In this document: in pieces, positions 53,721 to 62,188 of the stretch
Numbering within the stretch: position 1 is the first letter of the stretch
Layout of the letters: each line of letters opens with the position of its first letter
Source of the DNA: Xylophilus sp. ASV27
GTDB lineage: Bacteria > Pseudomonadota > Gammaproteobacteria > Burkholderiales > Burkholderiaceae_C
Direction of reading: 5' to 3'
Assembly (NCBI RefSeq): GCF_016428875.1
Contig: NZ_JAELTO010000008.1
Span: 1-64,000, forward strand
Length of the DNA stretch: 64,000 bases
Notes under the pieces: model-generated
What the model saw: the letters and a program-made list of their open reading frames with translations, nothing else
Told to the model about the DNA's origin: nothing
The model's database searches: none
Translations under genes and position numbers: made by a program

Positions 53721-55040
53721 TTACATGCAGCTGCGCACGGTCACGTTCTTGTCCTTGGCGTACTTGGCCGCGTACTCCTGCACCAGCGGGGTGATGTGGG
53801 TCTTGTCCGACTGGTACCAGTCGGACTTGATCTCCCACTTGCCGCCGTCCCACTGCACGATGCGCGCCCAGTCGTCGCCCATGTGGTTCTGGCAGGAGGT
53901 CTTCACCGGCCGCATCAGCTCGCCAAAGCCCAGGGCCTTGAGCTTGTCGGCGGTCAGGTCGAGGTGTTCGTAGCCCCAGCGCACCTGCTCGGACGCGAGC
54001 GCCTTGCCCTTGCCGTACTTCTCCTGCGCGGCGCGGATCGCCTCGACCTGGAGCATGGAGATCATCATGCCGCGCGTGTGCGCGATCGAGCCGATGCTGC
54101 TGGGCGCGCCAGTGCCCTGGCCCTTGTCGTAGACGTACTTCTTCAGCTCGTCGTGGACCTTGTCCTTGGCGGCGCTGTTGTGGATGGTGATCGCGTTGTA
54201 GCCCTTGGCGCCGGCGCCGATGTCCTTCACGTCGTGGTCGGAGCCGGCCCACCAGATGCCGTAGATCTTCTCGCGCGGGTAGCCGCTGGCCTGCGCCTCG
54301 CGGATGCCGGCGGGCGTCATCACGCCGGCCGACCAGAAAAGCACGTAGTCGGGCTTCTGCTGGCGGATCTGCAGCCAGGTGCTCTTCTGCTCCACGCCGG
54401 GCGGCGTCACCGGGAACAGGCTCACCTCGAAGCCCTCGGCCGCCGCGCGCCGCTGCAGCAGCGGGATCGGCTCCTTGCCGTAAGGGCTGTCGTGGTAGAC
54501 CAGCGCGATCTTCTTGCCCTTCAGGCTGCCCTTCTCCTTCTTGGCGATGTCCTGCAGCATCACGTCGGCGGCGGTCCAGTAGGTGCCCAGCAGCGGGAAG
54601 TTCCACTGGAACACCGTGCCGTCCACCGACTGCGACAGGCCATAGCCCGGCGTCTCGATCGACACCTTGTCGGCATAGGCCTTGTCGGTCACGGCGAAGG
54701 TGATGCCGGTGGACTGCGGGTCGAAGCCCGAGGCGCCGGTGCCCTTGGTCTTCAGGCGCTCGTAGCACTCCACGCCCTTGGCCGCGTCATAGGCGGTCTC
54801 GCACTCCTCGTAGGCCAGCTTCACGCCGTTGACCCCGCCGTCGCGCGCGTTGATCAGCTTCAGGTAGTCCTGCTTGCCGTCGGCCCACGGAATGCCCAGC
54901 GGCGCGAACTGGCCGGTGCGGTACACCAGCAGCGGAATGAACTGCTCGGCCGCCTGGGCCTGCGCCAGCGTGGAGGTGGCGAGCGCCGAGAGTCCGGCGG
55001 CAGCGACGGCCGCAGCGAGCGCGATCTTCTTGAGTTGCAT
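53721..55040 (-). CDS. livK: Branched-chain-type ABC transporter substrate-binding protein
   Basis: A 439-residue periplasmic binding protein (type I fold), with the signal peptide ending LAQAQA near residue 30. EQFIPLLVYRTGQFAPLGIPWADG begins the mature protein. The ligand is unknown. Linked acyl-CoA ligase genes suggest a carboxylic or aromatic acid rather than leucine. It has cysteines (EECETAYDAAKGVECYE, KTSCQN, VRSCM) that can form disulfides. Confidence 0.92.
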   Translation of the reverse strand: MQLKKIALAAAVAAAGLSALATSTLAQAQAAEQFIPLLVYRTGQFAPLGIPWADGKQDYLKLINARDGGVNGVKLAYEECETAYDAAKGVECYERLKTKGTGASGFDPQSTGITFAVTDKAYADKVSIETPGYGLSQSVDGTVFQWNFPLLGTYWTAADVMLQDIAKKEKGSLKGKKIALVYHDSPYGKEPIPLLQRRAAAEGFEVSLFPVTPPGVEQKSTWLQIRQQKPDYVLFWSAGVMTPAGIREAQASGYPREKIYGIWWAGSDHDVKDIGAGAKGYNAITIHNSAAKDKVHDELKKYVYDKGQGTGAPSSIGSIAHTRGMMISMLQVEAIRAAQEKYGKGKALASEQVRWGYEHLDLTADKLKALGFGELMRPVKTSCQNHMGDDWARIVQWDGGKWEIKSDWYQSDKTHITPLVQEYAAKYAKDKNVTVRSCM

Positions 55041-55116
55041 GCTTGTCTCCTGTTGATGGGCACATAGTGCGTGGTTGAGGTGAAACGACGGTAGAGAGGG
55101 GCGGTTGTTCATTCGA

Positions 55117-55187
55117 GGGCGCGCCGCGCCGCCCCCTGAAAGAAGCAGGCGAAGACACGCAGTGCGAAGCCCGGGGGTGTGCCATGG
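55117..55187. repeat. GC-rich intergenic repeat in the liv operon
   Basis: GCCCCCTGAAAGAAGCAGGCGAAGACACGCAGTGCGAAGC split across its length, then CCCGGGGGTGTG. It shares with 15802-15893 the order CCCCCTG, GGCGAA-ACACGC, CAG-GCG, CCGGGGGTGT. It fills the 147-base gap between livK and livM. Confidence 0.55.
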
Positions 55188-56252
55188 TCAATGCGGGAAG
55201 GGCCAGAGGCGGAGCTTTTGGCGGGCCGTAGACCACAGGCGTGCCAGGCCATGCGGCTCGACGATCAGGAAGAACACGATCAGCGCGCCGAAGATCATGT
55301 GCTCCAGCTGCGAGGCGGTGGCGGTCGAGATGTTCAGGCCCAGCCAGTGCGGCACGTAGTTCAGCAGCAGCGGCAGCAGCACGATGAAGGCCGCGCCGAA
55401 GAAGCTGCCGGCGATCGAGCCCAGCCCGCCGATGATGATCATGAACAGCAACTGGAAGGACTTGTCGATGCCGAAGGCCGCCGGCTCCCAGGCGCCCAGG
55501 TGCACGAAGCCCCACAGCGCGCCGGCCACGCCGACGATGAAGCTGCTCACCGCGAAGGCCGAGAGCTTGGCGTACACCGGCCGGATGCCGATCACGCTGG
55601 CGGCCACGTCCATGTCGCGCATGGCCATCCACTCGCGGCCGACCGCGCCGCGCACCAGGTTCTTGGCCAGCAGCGCGAACACCGCGACGATGGTCAGGCA
55701 CAGCAGGTACTTCTGCACCGGCGAATCGAAGCGGTAGCCGAACATCTCCAGCGCGCCCACGCTGACCGAGCCCGAGGACGAATCGTTGGTGACCCACTTC
55801 ATGCGGTTGGTGAACCAGTCCACGAAGAACTGCGCCGCCAGCGTGGCCACCGCCAGGTACAGCCCGCGGATGCGCAGGCTGGGAATGCCGAACAGCACGC
55901 CGAACACCGTGGCGCACAGCCCGCCGCCCAGCAGCGACAGCAGCAGCGGCATGCCCTCGATGCGCGCCTGCAGGTTGTAGGCCGCATAGGCGCCCACCGC
56001 CATGAAGGCGCCGGTGCCCAGCGAGATCTGGCCGCAGTAGCCCACCAGGATGTTCAGCCCGATCGCCGCCAGCGCCAGGATCAGGAACGGGATCGCCACC
56101 GCACGGAAGAAGTAGTCGCTGCCCAGCGAGGGCACGGCGACGAACGCGACCAGCAGGAAGGCCAGCATCGCCCACCGATCCTGCGCCACGGGGAACAGCG
56201 CGAGGTCGGCCCCGTAGCTGCTCTTGAATTGGCCATTCTCTCTATAGAACAT
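55188..56252 (-). CDS. livM: Branched-chain-type ABC transporter permease LivM
   Basis: A 354-residue inner-membrane permease with eight to ten hydrophobic segments. LNILVGYCGQISLGTGAFMAVGAYAAYNLQ split near residues 65-95 and the EAA-like GREWMAMRDMDVAASVIGI block near 205 are typical. It pairs with LivH. The ATG at 56252 is chosen; an upstream extension is GC-rich repeat sequence. Confidence 0.93.
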   Translation of the reverse strand: MFYRENGQFKSSYGADLALFPVAQDRWAMLAFLLVAFVAVPSLGSDYFFRAVAIPFLILALAAIGLNILVGYCGQISLGTGAFMAVGAYAAYNLQARIEGMPLLLSLLGGGLCATVFGVLFGIPSLRIRGLYLAVATLAAQFFVDWFTNRMKWVTNDSSSGSVSVGALEMFGYRFDSPVQKYLLCLTIVAVFALLAKNLVRGAVGREWMAMRDMDVAASVIGIRPVYAKLSAFAVSSFIVGVAGALWGFVHLGAWEPAAFGIDKSFQLLFMIIIGGLGSIAGSFFGAAFIVLLPLLLNYVPHWLGLNISTATASQLEHMIFGALIVFFLIVEPHGLARLWSTARQKLRLWPFPH

Positions 56253-56261
56253 TGCGCTCCC

Positions 56262-56350
56262 CCAGGCTTGCCCACTGCGTGTGGCCGCCAACCCCCCGCC
56301 GGGGGCGGCACCGGCGGCCCGGCAAAGCCGGCTCCGTGGTGTCACCGGCA
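56262..56350. repeat. GC-rich repeat between livM and livH
   Basis: CCCCCCGCCGGGGGCGG followed by CGGCGGCCCGGCAAAGCCGG and CTCCGTGGTG. The 17-base core CGGCCCGGCAAAGCCGG is identical to that at 28079-28163 in the glp operon. Confidence 0.6.
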
Positions 56351-56384
56351 GGGCGGCAGCACAGCCTCGATGTTTGTCTGCTTG

Positions 56385-57314
56385 TCATACGCGGTCGATG
56401 ATCTTGTCGCCGAACAGGCCCTGCGGCCGCACCAGCAGGAAGGCCAGCGCGAGCACGTAGGCGAACCAGTTCTCGATGCCGCCGCCCACGAACGGGCCCA
56501 GGTAGATCTCGGAGAGCTTCTCGCCCACGCCGATGATCAGCCCGCCCAGGATGGCGCCCGGCACCGAGGTCAGGCCGCCCAGGATCACCACCGGAAACGC
56601 CTTGAGCGCGACCAGCGAGATCGAGAACTGCACGCCCAGCTTGCTGCCCCAGATCACGCCGGCCACCAGCGCCACGATGCCGCCGACCGACCAGACGATG
56701 ACCCAGATGCGCGCCAGCGGAATGCCGATGGACTGCGCCGCCTGATGGTCGTCGGCCACCGCGCGCAGCGCGCGGCCGGTGCGCGTCTTCTGGAAGAACA
56801 GCGAGAGCGTGGCCACCAGCAGCGCCGCGATCAGCGCCGACACCAGGTCCTCCTGGCTCAGCAGCAGGCCGCCGGGGAAGGTGTTCTCCAGCACGATCAG
56901 CGGGTCCTTGGGCATGCCCACGTCGATCTTGTAGGTGGCGCTGCCGAACAGCAGTTGGCCCGCGCCGTCGAGGAAGTAGCTGATGCCCAGCGTGGCCATC
57001 AGCAGCGTGATGCCCTCCTGGTTCACCAGCCGGCGCAGCGCCAGCCGCTCCACCAGCCAGGCCACGACCACCATGCACAGCACCGCCGCGACGAAGGCCA
57101 GCAGGTTGCTCAGCAGCCGGTTGTCGAAGCCCAGCCATTGCGGGATCCACTCGGAGAAGCGGGCCATGGCCAGCGCGGCGAACAGCACCATGGCGCCCTG
57201 GGCGAAATTGAAGACGCCCGAGGCCTTGAAGATCAGCACGAAGCCCAGCGCCACGAGCGCGTAGAGCATGCCGGCCATGAGCCCGCCGAAGACGGTTTCG
57301 AGAAAAAATCCCAT
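56385..57314 (-). CDS. livH: Branched-chain-type ABC transporter permease LivH
   Basis: A 309-residue permease with about eight membrane segments, beginning MGFFLETVFGGLMAGMLYALVALGF, and the EAA-like GRALRAVADDHQAAQSIGIP loop near 190. It ends with a LivH-typical GLFGDKIIDRV tail. It starts 1 base after the livG stop. Confidence 0.93.
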   Translation of the reverse strand: MGFFLETVFGGLMAGMLYALVALGFVLIFKASGVFNFAQGAMVLFAALAMARFSEWIPQWLGFDNRLLSNLLAFVAAVLCMVVVAWLVERLALRRLVNQEGITLLMATLGISYFLDGAGQLLFGSATYKIDVGMPKDPLIVLENTFPGGLLLSQEDLVSALIAALLVATLSLFFQKTRTGRALRAVADDHQAAQSIGIPLARIWVIVWSVGGIVALVAGVIWGSKLGVQFSISLVALKAFPVVILGGLTSVPGAILGGLIIGVGEKLSEIYLGPFVGGGIENWFAYVLALAFLLVRPQGLFGDKIIDRV

Positions 57315-57315
57315 A

Positions 57316-58176
57316 TCAGTGTTCTCCCCCCAGATAGGCGCGAATGACCTCGGGATTGCTGCGCACTTCCTGCGGCGTGCCGTCGCCGATCTTCTTGCCG
57401 TAGTCCAGCACCACCACGCGGTCGGAGATGTCCATCACCACGCCCATGTCGTGCTCGATCAGCACGATGGTGGTGCCGAACTCGTCGTTCACGTCGAGGA
57501 TGAAGCGGCACATGTCCTGCTTCTCCTCCACGTTCATGCCGGCCATGGGCTCGTCCAGCAGCAGCACCTGCGGCTCCATGGCCAGGGCGCGGCCCAGGTC
57601 CACGCGCTTCTGCAGGCCATAGGGCAACTGGCCCACGGGCGACTTGCGGTGCGCCTGGATCTCCAGGAAGTCGATGATGCGTTCGACGAACTCGCGGTGG
57701 CGGATCTCTTCCCTCAGCGCCGGGCCCACGCGCAGGGCCTGCAGCAGCAGGTTGCTCTTCATGCGCAGGTTGCGCCCGGTCATGATGTTGTCGAGCACGC
57801 TCATGCCCTTGAACAGCGCCAGGTTCTGGAAGGTACGCGCCACGCCCATCTCGGCCACCTGGCGGCTGTTCATGTGCGTGAAGGTCTGGCCGCGGAAGGT
57901 GATGGCGCCCTGCTGCGGCTGGTACACGCCGTTGATGCAGTTGAGCATGGAGCTCTTGCCCGCGCCGTTGGGGCCGATGATGGCGCGCACCTCGTGCTCG
58001 CGCACGTCGAAGCTGATGTCGGTCAGCGCCTTCACGCCGCCGAAGGCGAGCGAGATGTTCTTCACGTCCAGGATCACCTCGCCCGCGCGCCGCGCCGCGC
58101 TGGGCTCCTGTGCCTGCGGAAGGTCTTGTGGGGGCATGGCGCCAGCCATGGCCTGGAAGGGGACGGCGGCGTTCAT
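57316..58176 (-). CDS. livG: Branched-chain-type ABC transporter ATPase LivG
   Basis: A 286-residue ABC ATPase with an N-terminal extension of about 32 residues before the domain. Walker A GPNGAGKSS near 69, a LivG-type signature LPYGLQKRVD, Walker B LLLDEPMAGM. Partner of LivF. The start overlaps the stop of the acyl-CoA ligase gene by 4 bases (58173-58176). Confidence 0.92.
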   Translation of the reverse strand: MNAAVPFQAMAGAMPPQDLPQAQEPSAARRAGEVILDVKNISLAFGGVKALTDISFDVREHEVRAIIGPNGAGKSSMLNCINGVYQPQQGAITFRGQTFTHMNSRQVAEMGVARTFQNLALFKGMSVLDNIMTGRNLRMKSNLLLQALRVGPALREEIRHREFVERIIDFLEIQAHRKSPVGQLPYGLQKRVDLGRALAMEPQVLLLDEPMAGMNVEEKQDMCRFILDVNDEFGTTIVLIEHDMGVVMDISDRVVVLDYGKKIGDGTPQEVRSNPEVIRAYLGGEH

Positions 58177-60116
58177 GCGGCTTTCCTCACGGGAGCGAAG
58201 GTCTTGGCGTCGCCGATGCGCAGGGTGGCGCTGACGCTGCCGGTGCGGCCGTCCTCGAACTTCACCTGCGTCTCGATGAACTGCTCGGTGCGCCCGGCGT
58301 AGAGCGCGTCCACCAGCGGCGCGTACTTCTCGGCGATGAAGCCGCGGCGCACCTTGTTGGTACGGGTCAACTCGCCGTCGTCGGCGTCCAGCTCCTTGTG
58401 CAGCACCAGGAAGCGGCAGACTTGGCTGCCGGCCAGCAGGGCGTCGGCGGCGAGGTCGGCGTTGACCTTCTCCACGCAGTCCTGCATCAGCGCGTAGACC
58501 TCGGGCTTGCCCGCCAGGTCGGTGTAGCCGGCATAGGGCAGGTTGCGCCGCTCGGCCCAGTTGCCCACGGCGTCGAAGTCGATGTTGAGCATCACGCAGA
58601 CCCGGTCGCGGCCGTCGCCGTAGGCCACCGCTTCCTTGATGAAGGGAAAGAACTTGAGCTTGTTCTCCACGTATTTGGGCGCGAACATGGCGCCGTCGTG
58701 CGCGCCGCCGGCCAGGCGGCCCACGTCCTTCACGCGGTCGATGATCTTCAGGTGGCCGCCGGCGTCGAGGAAGCCGGCGTCGCTGGTGCGGTACCAGCCA
58801 TCGGCGGTCAGCACCTCGGCCGTGGCCTCGGGGTTCTTGTAATAGCCCTGCAGCAGGCCGGCGGACTTGATCAGGATCTCGCCGTTGTCGGCCACCTTGA
58901 TCTGCACGCCGCGGATCGGCACGCCCACCGTGTCGGCGCGCGCCTGGTCGTCGGGCTGCAGGCAGACGAAGACGGCAGTCTCGGTCGAGCCGTAGAGCTG
59001 CTTGAGGTTGACGCCGATGGAGCGGTAGAAGCTGAACAGGTCCGGCCCGATCGCCTCGCCCGCGGTGTAGGCCACCCGCACGCGCGAGAAGCCCAGCGTG
59101 TTGCGCAGCGGGCCGTAGACCAGCCAGTCGCCCAGGCGGTAGTGCAGGCGGTCGAGCGCCCCCACGGCCTGCCCGTCGCGCAGCGCCGGGCCGACGCGGC
59201 GCGCCAGCGCCATGAAGTGGTGGAACATGCCGCGCTTGAGCGCGCCGGCGTCTTCCATGCGGATCATCACGCTGGTGAGCAGGCCCTCGAACACGCGCGG
59301 CGGCGCGAAGTAGTAGGTGGGGCCGATCTCCTTCAGGTCGATCATCACCGTGCTCGCGTCTTCCGGGCAGTTGACCACGTAGCCGCACGACAGCCACTGC
59401 GCGTAGCTGAAGATGTTCTGCCCGATCCAGGCCGGCGGCAGGTAGGCCAGCACCTCCTCGCGCTCGGTCAGGTGGTCGAACTCGGCGCCGGCCGTGGCGC
59501 GGTCGAGCAGGCTCGCATGCGTGTGCACCACGCCCTTGGGCTTGCCGGTGGTGCCGGAGGTGAAGAACATCGCCGCCACGTCGCCCGCCTGCGTGCGCGC
59601 CACCTGCTCGCCGAACCACTCGGGCCGGGCGGCGACGAAGGCCTGGCCGGCCTCGGCCAGCGCGTCCAGCGGCGCCACGCCGGGTTCGGCGTACTGGCGC
59701 AGGCCGCGCGGGTCGTCATACCAGATGCGCTGCAGCTGCGGGCATTCGTCGCGGATCTCCAGCAGCTTGTCGAGCTGCTCCTGGTCTTCCACCACGCAGA
59801 AGCGCACCTCGGCATTGACCAGCGGGAACACGCATTCGGCCGCCACCGCGTCCTGGTACAGCGGCACCGGAATGGCGCCCAGCGACTGCGCCGCGAGCAT
59901 GGTCGCGTACAGCCGCGGCCGGTTGGTGCCGATCACCACCAGATGCTCGCCGCGCGCCAGCCCGGCCTGGTGCAGGCCGCCGGCGATGCGCCCGACCAGC
60001 GCGGCCAGCGCGCCCCAGTCGTAGGTCTGCCAGATGCCGTACTCCTTCTCGCGCAGTGCCGGCGCCGTGGGGCGCGCCTGCGCGTGCTGGAGCAGCAGGC
60101 GGGGGAAGGTGCTCAT
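58173..60116 (-). CDS. Long-chain-type acyl-CoA ligase (AMP-binding)
   Basis: A 647-residue ANL-superfamily ligase. AMP-binding P-loop MFFTSGTTGKPKGVVHTHAS split near 175-195, LYGSTETAVFV near 380, and the hinge region DRVKDVGRLAGGAHDGAMF. It would activate the acid imported by the linked ABC system. First gene of the minus-strand operon; it diverges from the Crp/Fnr regulator gene. ATG at 60116. Confidence 0.92.
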   Translation of the reverse strand: MSTFPRLLLQHAQARPTAPALREKEYGIWQTYDWGALAALVGRIAGGLHQAGLARGEHLVVIGTNRPRLYATMLAAQSLGAIPVPLYQDAVAAECVFPLVNAEVRFCVVEDQEQLDKLLEIRDECPQLQRIWYDDPRGLRQYAEPGVAPLDALAEAGQAFVAARPEWFGEQVARTQAGDVAAMFFTSGTTGKPKGVVHTHASLLDRATAGAEFDHLTEREEVLAYLPPAWIGQNIFSYAQWLSCGYVVNCPEDASTVMIDLKEIGPTYYFAPPRVFEGLLTSVMIRMEDAGALKRGMFHHFMALARRVGPALRDGQAVGALDRLHYRLGDWLVYGPLRNTLGFSRVRVAYTAGEAIGPDLFSFYRSIGVNLKQLYGSTETAVFVCLQPDDQARADTVGVPIRGVQIKVADNGEILIKSAGLLQGYYKNPEATAEVLTADGWYRTSDAGFLDAGGHLKIIDRVKDVGRLAGGAHDGAMFAPKYVENKLKFFPFIKEAVAYGDGRDRVCVMLNIDFDAVGNWAERRNLPYAGYTDLAGKPEVYALMQDCVEKVNADLAADALLAGSQVCRFLVLHKELDADDGELTRTNKVRRGFIAEKYAPLVDALYAGRTEQFIETQVKFEDGRTGSVSATLRIGDAKTFAPVRKAA

Positions 60117-60185
60117 GCCAGTCCTTTGTCTCGGGTTGTGCCGTCGGCCTCCCGGGGCGGGACGGACGGCGCTTGTCTCGACTCC

Positions 60186-60229
60186 AATGTAGGCAGGACT
60201 TTGACGTCCAGTTGTCATTAGGCTGACAA
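60186..60229 (-). promoter_or_regulatory. Candidate Crp/Fnr-type operator and promoter of the liv operon
   Basis: A perfect inverted repeat TTGTCA-N6-TGACAA (60212-60229) lies in the divergent gap. It has the spacing of a CRP site (TGTGA-N6-TCACA) with G/C exchanged at one position. On the minus strand a -10-like TACATT (60186-60191) would put the transcription start near 60179, so the palindrome centre (60220.5) falls close to -41.5, the class II activator position. A second palindrome GGAC-N6-GTCC is at 60196-60209. Confidence 0.5.
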
Positions 60230-60298
60230 TTTGCGGGTTCTCCCTTCCCCGGACTTTCCCCAGGGCGTGTTGTGGCCAGTCGCGGCACGCTGCGCCCC

Positions 60299-61006
60299 AT
60301 GCCCCATACCGCCCTGCATGCCCGCCGCCGTGTGCCCACCGCCGAAGAACTGGGCGGCATCCCCTGGCTCGCGGTGCTGGAGGGGCCGGCCCGGGTCCGC
60401 GCGGTGGCCGCGCTGGTGGTCAGCGACGCCGAGCCTGGCGACTTCATCTGCCGCATCGGCCGGCCGGTGACCTACTGGTTCGGCCTGGTGGAGGGCCTGC
60501 TCAAGATGGGCAACGACAGCCGCGAGGGCGACACCATGACCTTCGCCGGCCTGCCTCCGGGCGGCTGGTTCGGCGAAGGCACCGTGCTCAAGCGCGAGAC
60601 CTACCGCTACAACATCCAGGCCCTGCGCCGCAGCGTGGTCGCCGGCCTGCCGGCGGACGACTTCCACTGGCTGCTGGACCACTCCATCGGCTTCAACCGC
60701 TTCGTCATGAACCAGCTCAACGAGCGGCTCGCGCAGTTCATCGCCGCGCTGGAGACCGACCGCCTGAACAGCCCTGACGCGCGGGTGGCGCGCAGCCTGG
60801 CCGCGCTGTTCAACCCGGTGCTCTACCCCGGCGTGCGCGACGTGCTGCGCATCACCCAGCAGGAACTGGCCTACCTGGTCGGCCTGTCGCGCCAGCGCGT
60901 GAACCAGGCCCTGGCCGTGCTGCAGGCCCAGGGGCTGATCCGCGTTGAATACGGCGGCGTGCGCGTGCTGCAGTTGCAGGCCCTGCGTCAGGTGCAGGGG
61001 TTGTAG
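60299..61006 (+). CDS. Crp/Fnr-family transcriptional regulator
   Basis: A 235-residue regulator: a cyclic-nucleotide-binding-type domain (about 20-145, without an Fnr-like Cys cluster) and a C-terminal winged helix (ITQQELAYLVGLSRQRVNQALAVLQAQG, about 181-208). The effector is unknown. It diverges from the acyl-CoA-ligase/liv operon and is probably its regulator. ATG at 60299; a GTG at 60272 would add nine residues. Confidence 0.88.
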   Translation: MPHTALHARRRVPTAEELGGIPWLAVLEGPARVRAVAALVVSDAEPGDFICRIGRPVTYWFGLVEGLLKMGNDSREGDTMTFAGLPPGGWFGEGTVLKRETYRYNIQALRRSVVAGLPADDFHWLLDHSIGFNRFVMNQLNERLAQFIAALETDRLNSPDARVARSLAALFNPVLYPGVRDVLRITQQELAYLVGLSRQRVNQALAVLQAQGLIRVEYGGVRVLQLQALRQVQGL

Positions 61007-61011
61007 GAGTG

Positions 61012-61121
61012 ATTTTTGCTATGAAATGAATAGCTTGAAGCCTTGGATATGTCTTAATTTCATGCATATTTATTGATGAAATGAAGATACTGTCAGGGCT
61101 TCATGCTATTTATTTTGATGG
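61012..61121. repeat. Class A palindromic repeat, copy 9 (long form)
   Basis: Left TTTTTGCTATGAAATGAATA then GCTTGAAGCC; right GGGCTTCATGCTATTTATTT. About 50 bases lie between the half-cores, containing an inner hairpin (TTTCATGCA with TGATGAAA), as in copy 7. It follows the regulator gene; the rest of the gap to 61234 shows nothing recognisable. Confidence 0.7.
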
Positions 61122-61234
61122 TGCCGCGTCTACCCAGGGGTACCGAGGCCGGGGCGCAGGGTTGCAGTTCCGCTTCGACGCTTGCAGGATGCGTCGTCGC
61201 CAAGGCAACGGACGGCTCCGCGCTGCCTCGAGAC

Positions 61235-62188
61235 CTACAGGTCCAGCACCAGCCTCGAAGACCGCGCCCACGAACAGCAGGGCAGCATCAGGCCCTGCGC
61301 CTGCTCCCGCGCGGACAGGTGGAAGTCGCGGTGCTCGACCTGGCCTTCCAGCACCCGCGTGGCGCATGTGCCGCAGATGCCCTGCTCGCAGGATACCGGT
61401 ATGCAGATGCCGGCGCGGGCCAGGGCGACGGTGATCGGCGTGTCCGCGCGCACCATGACCACCGGGCCGCCGCGCCCGGCCTGGACCTCGATGGCGCCGG
61501 TGCGCGGAGCAGCCTGGGGCACTGGCGCAGGCGCGAAGCGCTCGACGTGCATGCGCTCCGCAGGCCAGCCGCACGCGGTGGCGGCGGTGATGAAGCCGGC
61601 CGGGCCGCACACATAGGCATGCGTGCCCGCCGGCTGCGCAGCCAGCAGGCCGGCCAGGTCGAAGCGGCCATGCCGTTCGTCGTGGTGCAGCGTGGTCCGT
61701 CCGGCCCAGGGCGCGCGGCGCAGGGCGCCGGCAAAGGCGGCGCGGCGCTCGCTGGCGCTGCAGTACACCAGCGCAAACGCGCGGCCCGCGGCATGCAGCG
61801 TCTGCGCCATGCCCAGCAGCGGCGTGATGCCGATGCCGCCTGCGAGCAGCAGCACCGGCGCCGTGCCGTCCTGCAGCGCGAACAGGTTGCGCGGCGGGGC
61901 GATGCGCAGCGTGCTGCCCGGCCGCAGCTGCGCATGCACGGCCGCCGAGCCGCCGCGCCCCGAGGGCTCGTGCTGCACCGCGATGCGGTAGCACCGGCCC
62001 CCGTCCTGCGGATTGCACAGCGAGTACGGCCGTACCCAGCCGCCGTCCAGGTGCAGGTCGATGTGCGCTCCCGCCGCGAAGGCCGGCAGCGCGCCGCCGC
62101 CCGGCGCGGCCAGTTCGAAGCTGTCGATGCCCTCGGCCTCGCGCTGGCGCGCCGCCACCCGGACCTCGATCAGGCCGTCAGAACGCAT
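61235..62188 (-). CDS. PDR/VanB-type oxidoreductase (FMN/NAD/2Fe-2S)
   Basis: A 317-residue phthalate-dioxygenase-reductase-like protein: flavin-binding barrel (about 1-100, RPYSLCN), NAD-binding domain (LLLAGGIGITPLLGMAQ near 114) and a C-terminal 2Fe-2S ferredoxin domain with CEQGICGTC near 268 and a final Cys near 302. It passes electrons from NADH to an oxygenase. No oxygenase subunit gene is visible; it would lie outside the window or elsewhere. It overlaps the porin gene by 11 bases. Confidence 0.9.
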   Translation of the reverse strand: MRSDGLIEVRVAARQREAEGIDSFELAAPGGGALPAFAAGAHIDLHLDGGWVRPYSLCNPQDGGRCYRIAVQHEPSGRGGSAAVHAQLRPGSTLRIAPPRNLFALQDGTAPVLLLAGGIGITPLLGMAQTLHAAGRAFALVYCSASERRAAFAGALRRAPWAGRTTLHHDERHGRFDLAGLLAAQPAGTHAYVCGPAGFITAATACGWPAERMHVERFAPAPVPQAAPRTGAIEVQAGRGGPVVMVRADTPITVALARAGICIPVSCEQGICGTCATRVLEGQVEHRDFHLSAREQAQGLMLPCCSWARSSRLVLDL

